Below, in pieces: positions 34,715-42,834 of a stretch of 64,000 bases of DNA (within the stretch, counting starts at the first letter, position 1; every line of letters begins with the position of its first letter). The translations under genes were made by a program, and so were the position numbers. Below the pieces are notes generated by a model. The model was not told where the DNA came from. It did no database searches and was given only the letters and a program-made list of their open reading frames with translations. Source of the DNA: CAVYXK01 sp963708245 (GTDB lineage Bacteria; Pseudomonadota; Alphaproteobacteria; Acetobacterales; Acetobacteraceae); contig OY970201.1 in NCBI GenBank assembly GCA_963708245.1, forward strand, positions 186,001 through 250,000. Reading direction: 5' to 3'.

Positions 34715-35674
34715 TCATTCATCCCGCCGCGGCCGCGCCAGCAACTCTGCGATCGCGCGTGACAGCGTGGTGCGGCCTTGCAGCCAGTCGGCCACCGCAC
34801 GGCAGATCGGCAGGTCTACCTCGCCGGCGCGCGCCACGAGCGCCGGCGCGGTAGCGACGCCTTCAGTGACAGAGGTCCGCGCCGCCAGGATGTCGGCCAA
34901 CGCCTCCCCTCGGCCAAGCGCCAAGCCGAGACTGTAGTTCCGGCTGGTCGGGCTGGTGCAGGTCAGCAGCAGATCACCCAGCCCGGACAGGCCCATAACC
35001 GTCTCGGCCCGGCCGCCGAGCGCTGTCACCAGCCGGCCCAGCTCAGCAAGGCCGCGGGTCATCAGCCCAGCCCGCGCGTTCTCTCCAATGCCCGCGCCAA
35101 TTACCGCGCCAGCAGCAATGGCGATGACGTTCTTCGCGGCTCCGCCGACCTGGGCACCAATCGGGTCGTCGTTGCCATAGACACGGAATGCCTGGGTGGC
35201 GAGCAGACCGGCGATCCGCGTGCGCAAGGCCGGATCGGCGGCGGCCACCACCGAGGCGGCGGGCAGCCCGGCGGCGATCTCGCCGGCGAAATTGGGTCCG
35301 GTCAGCACGGCGGCAGGCGCATCCGGGTGCAACTCGGCCAGAATTTCCAGCGGCAGACGCAGCGTGCCGGCCTCAACCCCCTTTGCGCAGCAGACCATCG
35401 GTGCACCGTCCGGCAGGCGCGCGGCCACGGCGCGCATGTGCTGCAAGGGCACCGCGATCAGGAAAGCATCCGCTGCACTCGGCAGGTCCGCTGTGATGCG
35501 GACCCCTTCGGGCAGCCGGGCCCCTGGCAGGCGGGGGTTCTCACCGGTTGCCGCAATCGCCGCGGCTCGGGCGGGATCGCGGGCCCACAGTGTGACAGTC
35601 GCCCCCGCCCGCGCCGCCTGGATGGCGAGCGCGGTGCCCCACGCGCCGGCCCCGATCACCGCGACGCTACTCAT
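34715..35674 (-). CDS. gpsA: Glycerol-3-phosphate dehydrogenase [NAD(P)+]
   Basis: This cytoplasmic enzyme of 319 residues makes sn-glycerol 3-phosphate for phospholipids. The Rossmann motif is VAVIGAGAWGTALA, followed by CCAKGVEAGT, LTGPNFAGEIAAGLP, and the catalytic Lys in GGAAKNVIAIAAG. The GLSGLGDLLLTCTSPTSRNY segment is diagnostic. The ATG at 35674 was preferred over an upstream TTG at 35680; it overlaps the rlmJ stop by eight bases. Confidence 0.95.
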   Translation of the reverse strand: MSSVAVIGAGAWGTALAIQAARAGATVTLWARDPARAAAIAATGENPRLPGARLPEGVRITADLPSAADAFLIAVPLQHMRAVAARLPDGAPMVCCAKGVEAGTLRLPLEILAELHPDAPAAVLTGPNFAGEIAAGLPAASVVAAADPALRTRIAGLLATQAFRVYGNDDPIGAQVGGAAKNVIAIAAGAVIGAGIGENARAGLMTRGLAELGRLVTALGGRAETVMGLSGLGDLLLTCTSPTSRNYSLGLALGRGEALADILAARTSVTEGVATAPALVARAGEVDLPICRAVADWLQGRTTLSRAIAELLARPRRDE

Positions 35675-36485
35675 CGGCAAGCCGGATCAATGCCGTGCCA
35701 GCGCCGGGCTCGCCGGTACCGAGCCGAGCGAGAAGCGCCGCCAGGATCGGCGGGACCTCGTCCTCGAAGCGGTAGGGCGGATTGATGACAAGCATGCCGC
35801 ATCCGTTGAGCCGGGTCGGATCGAGCGGTTCGCGCAACCAAAGCTCGGCGGCGAGGATGTCACGAATGCCGCTCTCCTGCATGGCGGCGAAGAAGGCGCG
35901 CACCGGTGCCCGATGCTTGATCGGGTACCAGGCCGCGAACACTCCGATCGCGAACTTCGCGGTGCCGGCGCGCAGTCCGGCGGCCAGGCGCGTGAATTCG
36001 TCCGGATCCTCATAGGCCGGATCGATCAGCACCAGCCCGCGCCGCTCGGCCGGCGGCAGCAGCGCGCCCAGCGCCTCCCAGGCGTCGCGGCGATGCACCG
36101 CGACGGCGGGATCGCGCGCATACCGGCGGCGGAGCGCGGCGTATTCCTCGGGATGCAGTTCACAGCACGCGAGCCGGTCGCCGGGACGGAGCAGCACGCG
36201 GGCGAGGTCAGGCGAGCCAGGGTAGAGCCCGAGCTCCCGCACCAGCCCAACATAGTCGGCCAGCGCCGCCGGCGGCGCGTCGAGCAGGCGGTCGATGCCG
36301 GCGCGCCACTCGCCGGTACGTTCGGCCGGACCGGCGGTCAGGTCGTATCGGCCGGCAGCGGCGTGGGTGTCCAGGACGAACAGCGGCGCCGGCTTGCGCA
36401 TCAGCGCGCGGAGCAGCCACACCAGCAGGGCATGCTTGACGCAATCGCCGAAATTCCCGGCGTGGAAGGCGTGGCGGTAGTTCAC
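35667..36485 (-). CDS. rlmJ: 23S rRNA (adenine(2030)-N6)-methyltransferase RlmJ
   Basis: This SAM-dependent methyltransferase has 272 residues and starts at a GTG (36485). The opening MNYRHAFHAGNFGDCVKHA is characteristic of RlmJ. The catalytic motif IV is LIDPAYEDPDEF (DPPY-type), and LDTHAAAGRYDL is the expected SAM region. Most bacteria have an aromatic-rich D-P-P-Y/F; here it is D-P-A-Y. It is translationally coupled to gpsA. Confidence 0.93.
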   Translation of the reverse strand: MNYRHAFHAGNFGDCVKHALLVWLLRALMRKPAPLFVLDTHAAAGRYDLTAGPAERTGEWRAGIDRLLDAPPAALADYVGLVRELGLYPGSPDLARVLLRPGDRLACCELHPEEYAALRRRYARDPAVAVHRRDAWEALGALLPPAERRGLVLIDPAYEDPDEFTRLAAGLRAGTAKFAIGVFAAWYPIKHRAPVRAFFAAMQESGIRDILAAELWLREPLDPTRLNGCGMLVINPPYRFEDEVPPILAALLARLGTGEPGAGTALIRLADE

Positions 36486-36627
36486 GTCACGATGTGAGAG
36501 ACGGCAGCAGCCGCATCGACGATGGAGATGCCGGCATGGGCGCCTCGGCTGTCCGGTTTAATCGAGGCATCGCATGGCGGCCTTCCATTGTCATGGCTGG
36601 CGAAGCGTGTTCCTGCGAAACTTGTCC

Positions 36628-37190
36628 CTACGGAAGCAGGGAGCAGCGAGCAGGAGGCCGGCCATCCGGCTCTGTCTGTTGCTCAATTTCGGTAGGCCAC
36701 GTCTCGAAATCCGGCGGATTGCCATTCAGCTTGTCGCTATCTGTGTGCATCAGCCTGCATCTTCTGAGGTCCCTTTCCTCCATCAGCGTTACCCGGCTTC
36801 CGCGGTACTACGAACCTCTCCGCTACCCCACGGCGCCCGGCCTGTCCCTCGCGGGCGTCCGGTTAGTCATCCCTGACCGCGCCTTGGGGCTTCCCGTGTT
36901 GCGTACGCTTTCCTTGTGTACATGCTGCCGCCACTACCCCGGTGCAGCGCCTGGGCGTACTCTTCGCTCATCTCACCCAGCCGTGGCAGCCTTCCCCGAA
37001 AGGGTCGTCGGGTCGGCCTGCAGCCTGCACACTCGCCCGCCACCAATTCGTGACCCGCTGTACCGAAGGCTTCAGCCATTTCGTCACCTCCATGACTGCT
37101 CCGGTTGCTTCCGGCTGGAGCGTTGCCGGGTGGGCCTTGCACCCACTGGAAAGCGCCGCCTTTCACGCGGCGCGCATCCAAGATGGTCAT
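36628..37190 (-). mobile_element. Truncated group II intron (5' ribozyme part and start of its reverse transcriptase ORF)
   Basis: Read on the minus strand, the sequence from about 37185 to 36751 contains stretches I recognise from the RNA part of bacterial group II introns upstream of the RT gene, such as GAGGTTCGTAGTACCGCGG (36804-36822) and GATGGAGGGAAGGGACCT. A short ORF then begins at 36750 (MHTDSDKLNGNPPDFETWP) and stops after 40 codons at 36628. No reverse transcriptase domain and no domain V follow before rlmJ. The element is therefore a dead 5' fragment. The plus-strand ORF over this region is an artefact. Confidence 0.65.
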
Positions 37191-37227
37191 TTGTCGCCGT
37201 TCAGAGGTTTCCCGAGAGCGGACATGC

Positions 37228-37684
37228 TCATGAGCCTGAGGCACGTGCCGCATTCATCTTGGTGAAAAAGGTGAGTACCGGTCTCAAGCTCTTGGATTGG
37301 GGAGGATGCCAAAAGATTGGTGAATTGCTGCTCGACCTTAGCATAATGCGCCTTCACCTTGCGCCGCTTTGCCGGTGCAAATTTCACCACAATGCTGCGG
37401 CCGTCCTTGGGATTGGGCTGGCGGGAGATATATCCCTCTTTCTCCAGCCGATTGAGCACGACCGACACCCCGCCGGAGCTGAGGCCGCTATAGTGCCCAA
37501 GCACCTTGGGGGTCAGCGGCCCCAGGAGTTCCAGCACATTGAGGAATTGAAGGTCGGTCGGGTGCAGCCCCAGCTTTTCGGCCACGCGCTGGCTGTAAAG
37601 GCTGCTCCCCGCGATGAACAGCCGGACGGCGTGGGTGAGGTCGGTATAGAGGGCGGGGCGTTCAGCATTTGACGAACGGGCCAT
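37228..37684 (-). pseudogene. MarR-family regulator with a frameshift near its end
   Basis: The product is a winged-helix regulator with LNVLELLGPLTPKVLGHYSG, the recognition region SGGVSVVLNRLEKEGYISR, and the wing NPKDGRSIVVKFAPA. The uninterrupted frame ends LETGTHLFHQDEC and runs on to 37187. Removing one C near 37285 gives LETVLTFFTKMNAARASGS and a stop at 37228, the usual MarR ending. The frameshift affects only the last dimerisation helix, so the protein might still bind DNA. It is divergent from the methyltransferase with a 56-base shared promoter region holding a palindrome. Confidence 0.75.
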
Positions 37685-37703
37685 GGTGGACCTATGGTAC
37701 AGT

Positions 37704-37722
37704 TATCTTATTCAGTAAGATA
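37704..37722. promoter_or_regulatory. Palindromic operator between marR and methyltransferase gene
   Basis: TATCTTA-TTCAG-TAAGATA is a perfect 7-bp inverted repeat with a 5-base spacer, 18 bases upstream of the methyltransferase ATG and 19 bases upstream of the marR ATG. Spacing and symmetry suit a MarR dimer, which would regulate both divergent genes. It is the only strong palindrome in the gap. Confidence 0.7.
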
Positions 37723-37740
37723 TACGGGCAGGGGGATGCG

Positions 37741-38394
37741 ATGGTGGAAAAAGCTTACATCGGCATGGGGATGGAGGGAGCTATTGCGCGGTGGTACGCG
37801 AAGAACACCGCGAAAGATATGGAGGAATTCCGCCGCCTGGCCAGCCGAATCACCGGGCTCCTGCCCGCCGGCAGTGCCATCCTGGAAGTGGCGACCGGCC
37901 CGGGTTTCCTTTCCGTTGACCTCGCGAAGCGTGGCTTTGCTGTCACCGGTCTCGACATCAGCAAGACCTTTGTTGAACTCGCTCGCCAGAGCGCAAAACA
38001 AGCCGGCGTCGATGTGCGCTTCGAACAGGGCAACGCCTCGCGGATGCCTTTTGTCGACCATGGCTTCGACTTCCTGGTATGCCGTGCGGCCTTCAAGAAC
38101 TTCGCCGATCCGTTGGGCGCGCTCAAGGAAATGCATCGCGTCCTCAAATCCGGCGGGCGCGGTCTCATTGTCGATCTCCGACGGGATGTTTCCATGACGG
38201 ATGTCGGCGACTACGTCGATGGTCTGGATGTTTCTTTCGCAAATCGCCTCTTCATGAAGCTCATCTTCCGCTACATCCAGCTGCCACGTGCGTGGCGGAC
38301 TGACGCTCTTGCCGAGCTGTTGAAGCAGACCCCCTTCCACCGCACCGAGATAATTCCCGATGCAATCGGCATGGAAGTTTGGCTCGACGCATGA
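37741..38394 (+). CDS. Class I SAM-dependent methyltransferase
   Basis: The enzyme has 217 residues from the ATG at 37741 after GGGGG. SAM motif I is ILEVATGPGFLSVDLAKRG, motif II acidic residue in VTGLDISKT, motif III region in DFLVCRAAFKNFADP, and the post-motif LKEMHRVLKSGGRGLIVDL is typical of UbiE/methyltransferase-11 proteins. Probably a small-molecule methyltransferase. Divergent marR suggests it is induced by its substrate or a toxic compound. No substrate can be named. Confidence 0.88.
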   Translation: MVEKAYIGMGMEGAIARWYAKNTAKDMEEFRRLASRITGLLPAGSAILEVATGPGFLSVDLAKRGFAVTGLDISKTFVELARQSAKQAGVDVRFEQGNASRMPFVDHGFDFLVCRAAFKNFADPLGALKEMHRVLKSGGRGLIVDLRRDVSMTDVGDYVDGLDVSFANRLFMKLIFRYIQLPRAWRTDALAELLKQTPFHRTEIIPDAIGMEVWLDA

Positions 38395-38671
38395 CGTGAT
38401 GCCGATACCTGCGCGATTTGCTGTCCGTCCGCCATCTTGCGCCGTCGCCGAACGGCGACCGCCTGAAACCGGACAGTCTGAAATCCACCCAAAGCCGTCC
38501 GTCCGAAGGGGACCCGAACCGAGCTGCATTGAGGCCGAGAAGCCAGGATAACTGCTCCGGCAACCCGTCAAAACCTCTGTGCAGAGGTACTAGGCCGCAT
38601 CCCGAACGCCTGAAGGCAGCGGATTGCGAGCGGCGCGTCACGAAGGCGTACTTGGCTTGGGTGCGCGGAGT

Positions 38672-38689
38672 GGCGGACTGGCGTCCGCC
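38672..38689. repeat. Hairpin directly after serS
   Basis: GGCGGAC-TGGC-GTCCGCC is a perfect 7-bp stem with a 4-base loop, touching the serS stop at 38690 and followed on the plus strand by CTACG. It could serve as the serS terminator. Its outer sequence matches the repeat in livM (1078-1146), so it may belong to the same family in a shorter form. The 277 bases between it and the methyltransferase hold no convincing gene. Confidence 0.6.
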
Positions 38690-39961
38690 CTACGAGCCGA
38701 TCCGCTCCAATCCGCCCATGTATGGCCACAGCACGCGGGGGATCAGGATCGAACCGTCCGCCTGCTGATGGTTCTCCATCACCGCGATCAGCGCACGGCC
38801 GACCGCGATGCCAGAGCCGTTCAGCGTATGAACGAAACCGACGGCTTTGCCGTCGGCGGCGCGGAACCGCGCGTTCATGCGGCGCGCCTGGAAGTCGCGG
38901 CAGTTCGAGCAGGAGCTGATCTCTCGCCAAGTCTGCTGGCCGGGGAGCCACACCTCCAAATCGAAGGTCCGTGCAGCACCGAAGCCGGTGTCGCCGGACG
39001 CGAGGATGACGCGATGGAACGGCAGCTCAAGCAAGTGCAGGACCTTTTCCGCACAGGCGGTCATCCGTTCCTGCTCGGCGACGCTCTGATCGGGATGGGT
39101 GACGGACACCAGCTCAACTTTCATGAACTGGTGCTGGCGCAGCATCCCGCGCGTGTCGCGCCCGGCGGCACCGGCCTCACTGCGAAAGCACGGCGTCAGC
39201 GCGGTGACGCGCCAGGGCAGTTCGTGTTCGGGGATGATCTCGCTCATTGCCAGGGCGGACAGCGGCACCTCGGCGGTCGGGATCAGCCAGCGACCGTCGG
39301 TGGTACGGAACATGGTGTCGCCGAATTTCGGCAGCTTGTCGGTGCCATAGGCGGTGGCGTCGTTCACCAGCAGCGGCACGGTAGTTTCAGTGTAACCGTG
39401 CTCACGCGTATGAAGGTCGAGCATGAATTGACCGAGCGCGCGCTCGAGCCGCGCCAGCGCGCCGCGCAGCACGACGAAGCGGGTGCCGGCCATCTTGGCG
39501 GCGGCGGCGAAGTCCATCATGCCCAGCGCCTCGCCGAGCTCGAAATGCTCCTTTGGTTGAAAGCCGAGATCGCGCGGCTCCCCATGCCGCGCCAGCAGGA
39601 CGTTGGCATTTTCGTCGGGACCGTCCGGCACGTCCGCATCAAGGATATTTGGCAGTGCCTCCAGGATGCGCTTGATAGCCTCTTCAAGCTCGGCCGTTCG
39701 TCGCTCCAGCGCTTCCGTCTCAACGCGCAGGGCGGCGGCCTGGGCTTCCGGCGCCGCAGTATCGGCGCCGGCGCGCTTGCCCTGCCCGATCTCCCTCGCC
39801 AGCGCGTTGCGGCGCGCCTGCTTCTCCTGCTGTGTGGTGAGCAGCGTGCGGCGCTCGCTGTCGAGCGCGAGCACTTCCGCCGACACAGGCGGCAGTCCGC
39901 GCCGCGCCATGGCGGCGTCGAAGCCAGCGGGGTCGGTGCGGATCGCGCGGATGTCGTGCAT
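38690..39961 (-). CDS. serS: Serine--tRNA ligase
   Basis: This class II synthetase has 423 residues. The N-terminal tRNA-binding coiled coil (about 25-105) is followed by the catalytic core: motif 2 around TPCFRSEAGAAGRDTRGMLR with the F-K pair QFMKVEL, and motif 3 GSGIAVGRALIAVMEN. The ATG at 39961 gives the standard MHDIRAIRTDP start. The gene lies 4 bases after tatC, forming the end of the tatB-tatC-serS group. Confidence 0.97.
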   Translation of the reverse strand: MHDIRAIRTDPAGFDAAMARRGLPPVSAEVLALDSERRTLLTTQQEKQARRNALAREIGQGKRAGADTAAPEAQAAALRVETEALERRTAELEEAIKRILEALPNILDADVPDGPDENANVLLARHGEPRDLGFQPKEHFELGEALGMMDFAAAAKMAGTRFVVLRGALARLERALGQFMLDLHTREHGYTETTVPLLVNDATAYGTDKLPKFGDTMFRTTDGRWLIPTAEVPLSALAMSEIIPEHELPWRVTALTPCFRSEAGAAGRDTRGMLRQHQFMKVELVSVTHPDQSVAEQERMTACAEKVLHLLELPFHRVILASGDTGFGAARTFDLEVWLPGQQTWREISSCSNCRDFQARRMNARFRAADGKAVGFVHTLNGSGIAVGRALIAVMENHQQADGSILIPRVLWPYMGGLERIGS

Positions 39962-39965
39962 CGGT

Positions 39966-40754
39966 TCAGACCGTCGCCGGCTTTGGCTCGACCATCCTGG
40001 CGGCCAGGACGGAGATCTCGTAGAGCGCAATCAGCGGCAGCGCGAGGCTGCACTGGGTGATGACATCGGGGGGTGCGAGGATCGCGGCGATCACGAACAT
40101 CCCGACGTAAGCGTAGCGGCGAAACCGGGCGAGTCCCTTAGAAGAGACGATCCCCACCTTGGCCAACAGCGTCAGCAGCACGGGAAGTTGGAAGGTGATG
40201 CCGAAGGCGAAGATCAGTTTCATGACCAGGTCGAGATATTCGCTGACGCGCGGCATCAGCTCGATCGGTATGCCGCCGCCGCCGGTCATCGACTGGAAGC
40301 TGGCGAAGAATTTCCAGGCGAACGGGAACACGACGTAATAGGCGAGCGCGCCGCCCATCAGGAACAGCACCGGACTGGCGAGAAGGAACGGCAGCAGTGC
40401 GCGCTTCTCACTGCGATAGAGGCCGGGGGCAATGAACAGCCAGAGTTGGGTGGCGATGATGGGGAAGCCGAGAAAGATGCCGCCGAACATAGCGACCTTG
40501 ATCTTGGTGAAGAACACCTCGTAGAGCTGGGTGTAGATCAGGCGCGGCGTCTGCGTGCCTTGCTGTGCGAGCACGTGCGCCAGCGGTTCGGCGAGAAAGT
40601 AGTAGATTTTGCTCGAGAAATAGTAGCTCAAGAAGAAGCAGGCCATGAACGCCGCCATGGCGTACATCAACCGCCGCCGCAGCTCCATCAGATGATCGAG
40701 AAGCGGCATCGGCTTATCGTTGATCGGGTCGTCTATCTGCTCGATATGGTCCAC
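39966..40754 (-). CDS. tatC: Sec-independent protein translocase TatC
   Basis: This membrane protein of 262 residues has six hydrophobic segments and is the signal-peptide receptor of the Tat system. Conserved features are LLDHLMELRRRLM near the N-terminus, the FTKIKVAMFGGIFLGFP region, and the late APPDVITQCSLALPL segment. The start is a GTG at 40754. It lies 39 bases after tatB and 4 bases before serS. No tatA gene is in the window. Confidence 0.96.
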   Translation of the reverse strand: MDHIEQIDDPINDKPMPLLDHLMELRRRLMYAMAAFMACFFLSYYFSSKIYYFLAEPLAHVLAQQGTQTPRLIYTQLYEVFFTKIKVAMFGGIFLGFPIIATQLWLFIAPGLYRSEKRALLPFLLASPVLFLMGGALAYYVVFPFAWKFFASFQSMTGGGGIPIELMPRVSEYLDLVMKLIFAFGITFQLPVLLTLLAKVGIVSSKGLARFRRYAYVGMFVIAAILAPPDVITQCSLALPLIALYEISVLAARMVEPKPATV

Positions 40755-40793
40755 GTGGGTTCCAGGAAGTCGGCGGTTAAAAGCGCGCGGCGA

Positions 40794-41345
40794 TCAGGAC
40801 GCGGCGCGCGAGCTGTGGCGGCGGACGATGGCCGGCGGAATAAAGGCCGGTGCGTCCGGTTCTGCGCTCGCTTTGGGCGCGGCAGTCGCCAGTGCGGGCG
40901 GGATAAACGCCGGTGCCGCCGGTTCGGCCGCGGCGATGACCGCTGGCGTCTCGGTCGCCTCGGCGGGGCGGTCGAGCTCGGCGACGGCAACATCGCCGGT
41001 ACTCTCGGTTGCTACGGTGACTGCCTCGTCCGCGCGCATCGCCGGCGCGGGCTCCAGCGGGTTGCTGGAGAAAGTGTCACGCAACGAGTGGTCCGGATCG
41101 ACCGTCTGCTCCACCATCGACTTCACGTCGAAATTGCGGAGCTCGTTGATGTGGTCGCGCACTTCGTCGAGATTCGCTTCGCGCACCATTTCATCAACGT
41201 GAGTTTGGAACTCCGCGGCCATGCGGCGCGCCTTCTTGAGCCAGCCGGTCACCGCACGGATGGCGACCGGCATGTCCTTCGGGCCGATCGCGATCAGGGC
41301 GACGACGGCGATGACGGCGATCTCAGACCAGGCGAAGTCGAACAT
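40794..41345 (-). CDS. tatB: Sec-independent protein translocase TatB
   Basis: The protein has 183 residues: one N-terminal membrane helix (FDFAWSEIAVIAVVALIAIG), the hinge GPKDMP, an amphipathic helix (RAVTGWLKKARRMAAEFQTH), then an acidic and Ala/Pro-rich tail. TatB and TatC form the receptor complex. The tail contains a repeated APAFIPPA unit of no known function. AGGAG lies upstream of the ATG. Confidence 0.93.
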   Translation of the reverse strand: MFDFAWSEIAVIAVVALIAIGPKDMPVAIRAVTGWLKKARRMAAEFQTHVDEMVREANLDEVRDHINELRNFDVKSMVEQTVDPDHSLRDTFSSNPLEPAPAMRADEAVTVATESTGDVAVAELDRPAEATETPAVIAAAEPAAPAFIPPALATAAPKASAEPDAPAFIPPAIVRRHSSRAAS

Positions 41346-41425
41346 TTGGGGAAAATCGTCTCCTGCCGGCTAGCTAGCAGGAAACCTCCGGGGCGAAAAC
41401 ACGGCGGCAGTGAACAACAGGACAG

Positions 41426-42073
41426 TCATTCCCCCTCCTCTTGCGGGAGGGGGTTAGGGGGCGGGTCCGCATCCGCGCTTCCGTCATTGTCCCCCGGCCC
41501 CCTCCCCCCTTCGCCCTCCCGCAAGGGGAGGGGGGGCGTGGGATCCACCAGTAGATCTTCCCGGCTCGGAAGATCGCGCAGATCACGGAGGCCGAACTGG
41601 GCAAGGAAGGCCGGTGTAGTCCCCCAGAGCGTCGGGCGTCCGGGCACTTCCTTGTGGCCCTTGGGGGCAACCACTCCCGCCTCGAGCAACGCATCAAGCG
41701 TCTGCTGCGACAGACTGGCGCCACGAATCTGCTCGATCTCGGGGCGTGTGATGGGCTGGTGGTAGGCGATGATTGCCAGCGTCTCCATTGCCACCCGGGG
41801 CAGGCGGCGTGGAATTTCGACCACCTTCCGCAGCCGTGGCGCCAGATCGGGCGCGGTACGGAACATCACCCCGCCCGCCGCATCTGCCAGCTCGACGCCA
41901 CGGCCGGCATAGCGGGCGCGCAACGCGGCAATCACCGCGTCCACGTCGGCCGACTCGGGCAGGATCTGGCCGAGCATCCGCGCGCTGACCGGGGCGGACG
42001 ACGCAAAGACCAGCGCTTCGGCAAGGCGCAGCCACTCCTCCTCGACCACCAGCGATTGCTGCTCGTCGCTCAT
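41426..42073 (-). CDS. scpB: Segregation and condensation protein ScpB
   Basis: This winged-helix subunit of the SMC-ScpAB complex has 215 residues. The family core is seen in ALVFASSAPVSARMLGQILP, VAMETLAIIAYHQPITRPEI and LWGTTPAFLAQFGLRDLRDL. After about residue 176 the protein continues as a Pro/Gly/Glu-rich tail (TPPLPLREGEGGRGPGDN and on), encoded by an intergenic-type repeat (41428-41540). The tail is absent from normal ScpB and was probably added by repeat insertion. The start overlaps scpA by four bases. Confidence 0.93.
   Translation of the reverse strand: MSDEQQSLVVEEEWLRLAEALVFASSAPVSARMLGQILPESADVDAVIAALRARYAGRGVELADAAGGVMFRTAPDLAPRLRKVVEIPRRLPRVAMETLAIIAYHQPITRPEIEQIRGASLSQQTLDALLEAGVVAPKGHKEVPGRPTLWGTTPAFLAQFGLRDLRDLPSREDLLVDPTPPLPLREGEGGRGPGDNDGSADADPPPNPLPQEEGE
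41428..41540. repeat. GC-rich inverted repeat unit within the 3' end of scpB
   Basis: CCCCCTCCTCTTGCGGGAGG (from 41431) and CCCTCCCGCAAGGGGAGGGG (from about 41515) are near-exact inverted copies separated by about 65 bases. The same unit recurs at 59345-59400 and in modified form at 44576-44677. Translated on the minus strand it yields the low-complexity ScpB tail. Confidence 0.75.
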
Positions 42074-42834
42074 GCGTTCCCTCCCGCCGCTGCCCGGCGC
42101 AGCAGGATCGGTCCGAACGGGTGATCCTGCCGCAGCCGCACCGCGCCGCTGCGCGCCATCTCCAGTCCGGCGAGCAACGTGCTCGCCAGCGCCGCCCTAC
42201 GCTCCAACGTACCGCCCAGCGTGTCCGGCAGGAACCGCTCCAGGCTCGCCCAGTCGGGCAGGCTGCCAAGCATCGCCACAAGGCGCGAGAGTGCGTCCTG
42301 CACGGTCCAGAGAGCGAGCGGACGCGGCTGGTAGCGGCGCCGGCCAGCGCTCCGTCGGACGGCCGAGAGATAGGCGTGCACCAGCGCGGGCAAATCGAGC
42401 GCAAGGCGCGAGCGGTCGATTTCGGTGTGGTCCTCGGGGGCGCCACGCGCAAACACGTCCTGGCCAAGCCTCGGCCGAGCCCCGAACCAGGTCACGACGG
42501 CGCGCACCGCCTCCAGCTCGCGCAGCCGTCCGGCAAGTACCTCGGCGGCCTCCTCTCCCTCCTCCGCCGCTTCCGTCCCGGGCGGAAGGAGCAGGCGCGA
42601 TTTCAGCCAGGTAAGCCAGGCCGCCATCACCAGCCAGTCGGCGGCGATTTCGAGACGTACGCGACGCGCACTTTCGATCACTGCGAGGTATTGCTCGACC
42701 AGGGCGAGGATGGAGATGCGGGCGAGATCCACCTTCTGCGCCCGGGCCAATTCGAGCAGCAGATCGAGTGGTCCGTCGAACCCGTCGAGATGGACGACGA
42801 GTTCCTCAGGTGCCGACTCAGAGGGACTGTTCAT
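42070..42834 (-). CDS. scpA: Segregation and condensation protein ScpA
   Basis: The kleisin subunit has 254 residues. The opening LVVHLDGFDGPLDLLLELAR and VDLARISILALVEQYLAVI are diagnostic. The central region with WLVMAAWLTWLKSRLLLP and the C-terminal winged-helix part are present. It bridges the SMC heads during chromosome segregation. It overlaps the M50 protease gene by 17 bases and scpB by 4, so all three are coupled. Confidence 0.95.
   Translation of the reverse strand: MNSPSESAPEELVVHLDGFDGPLDLLLELARAQKVDLARISILALVEQYLAVIESARRVRLEIAADWLVMAAWLTWLKSRLLLPPGTEAAEEGEEAAEVLAGRLRELEAVRAVVTWFGARPRLGQDVFARGAPEDHTEIDRSRLALDLPALVHAYLSAVRRSAGRRRYQPRPLALWTVQDALSRLVAMLGSLPDWASLERFLPDTLGGTLERRAALASTLLAGLEMARSGAVRLRQDHPFGPILLRRAAAGGNA

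Noticed and set aside
36494..37672. Long plus-strand ORF of 392 codons over the intron remnant and marR
   Set aside because: Its sequence (for example RLPRYYEPLRYPTAPG) is the antisense of group II intron RNA and of marR; this is a frequent false gene call.
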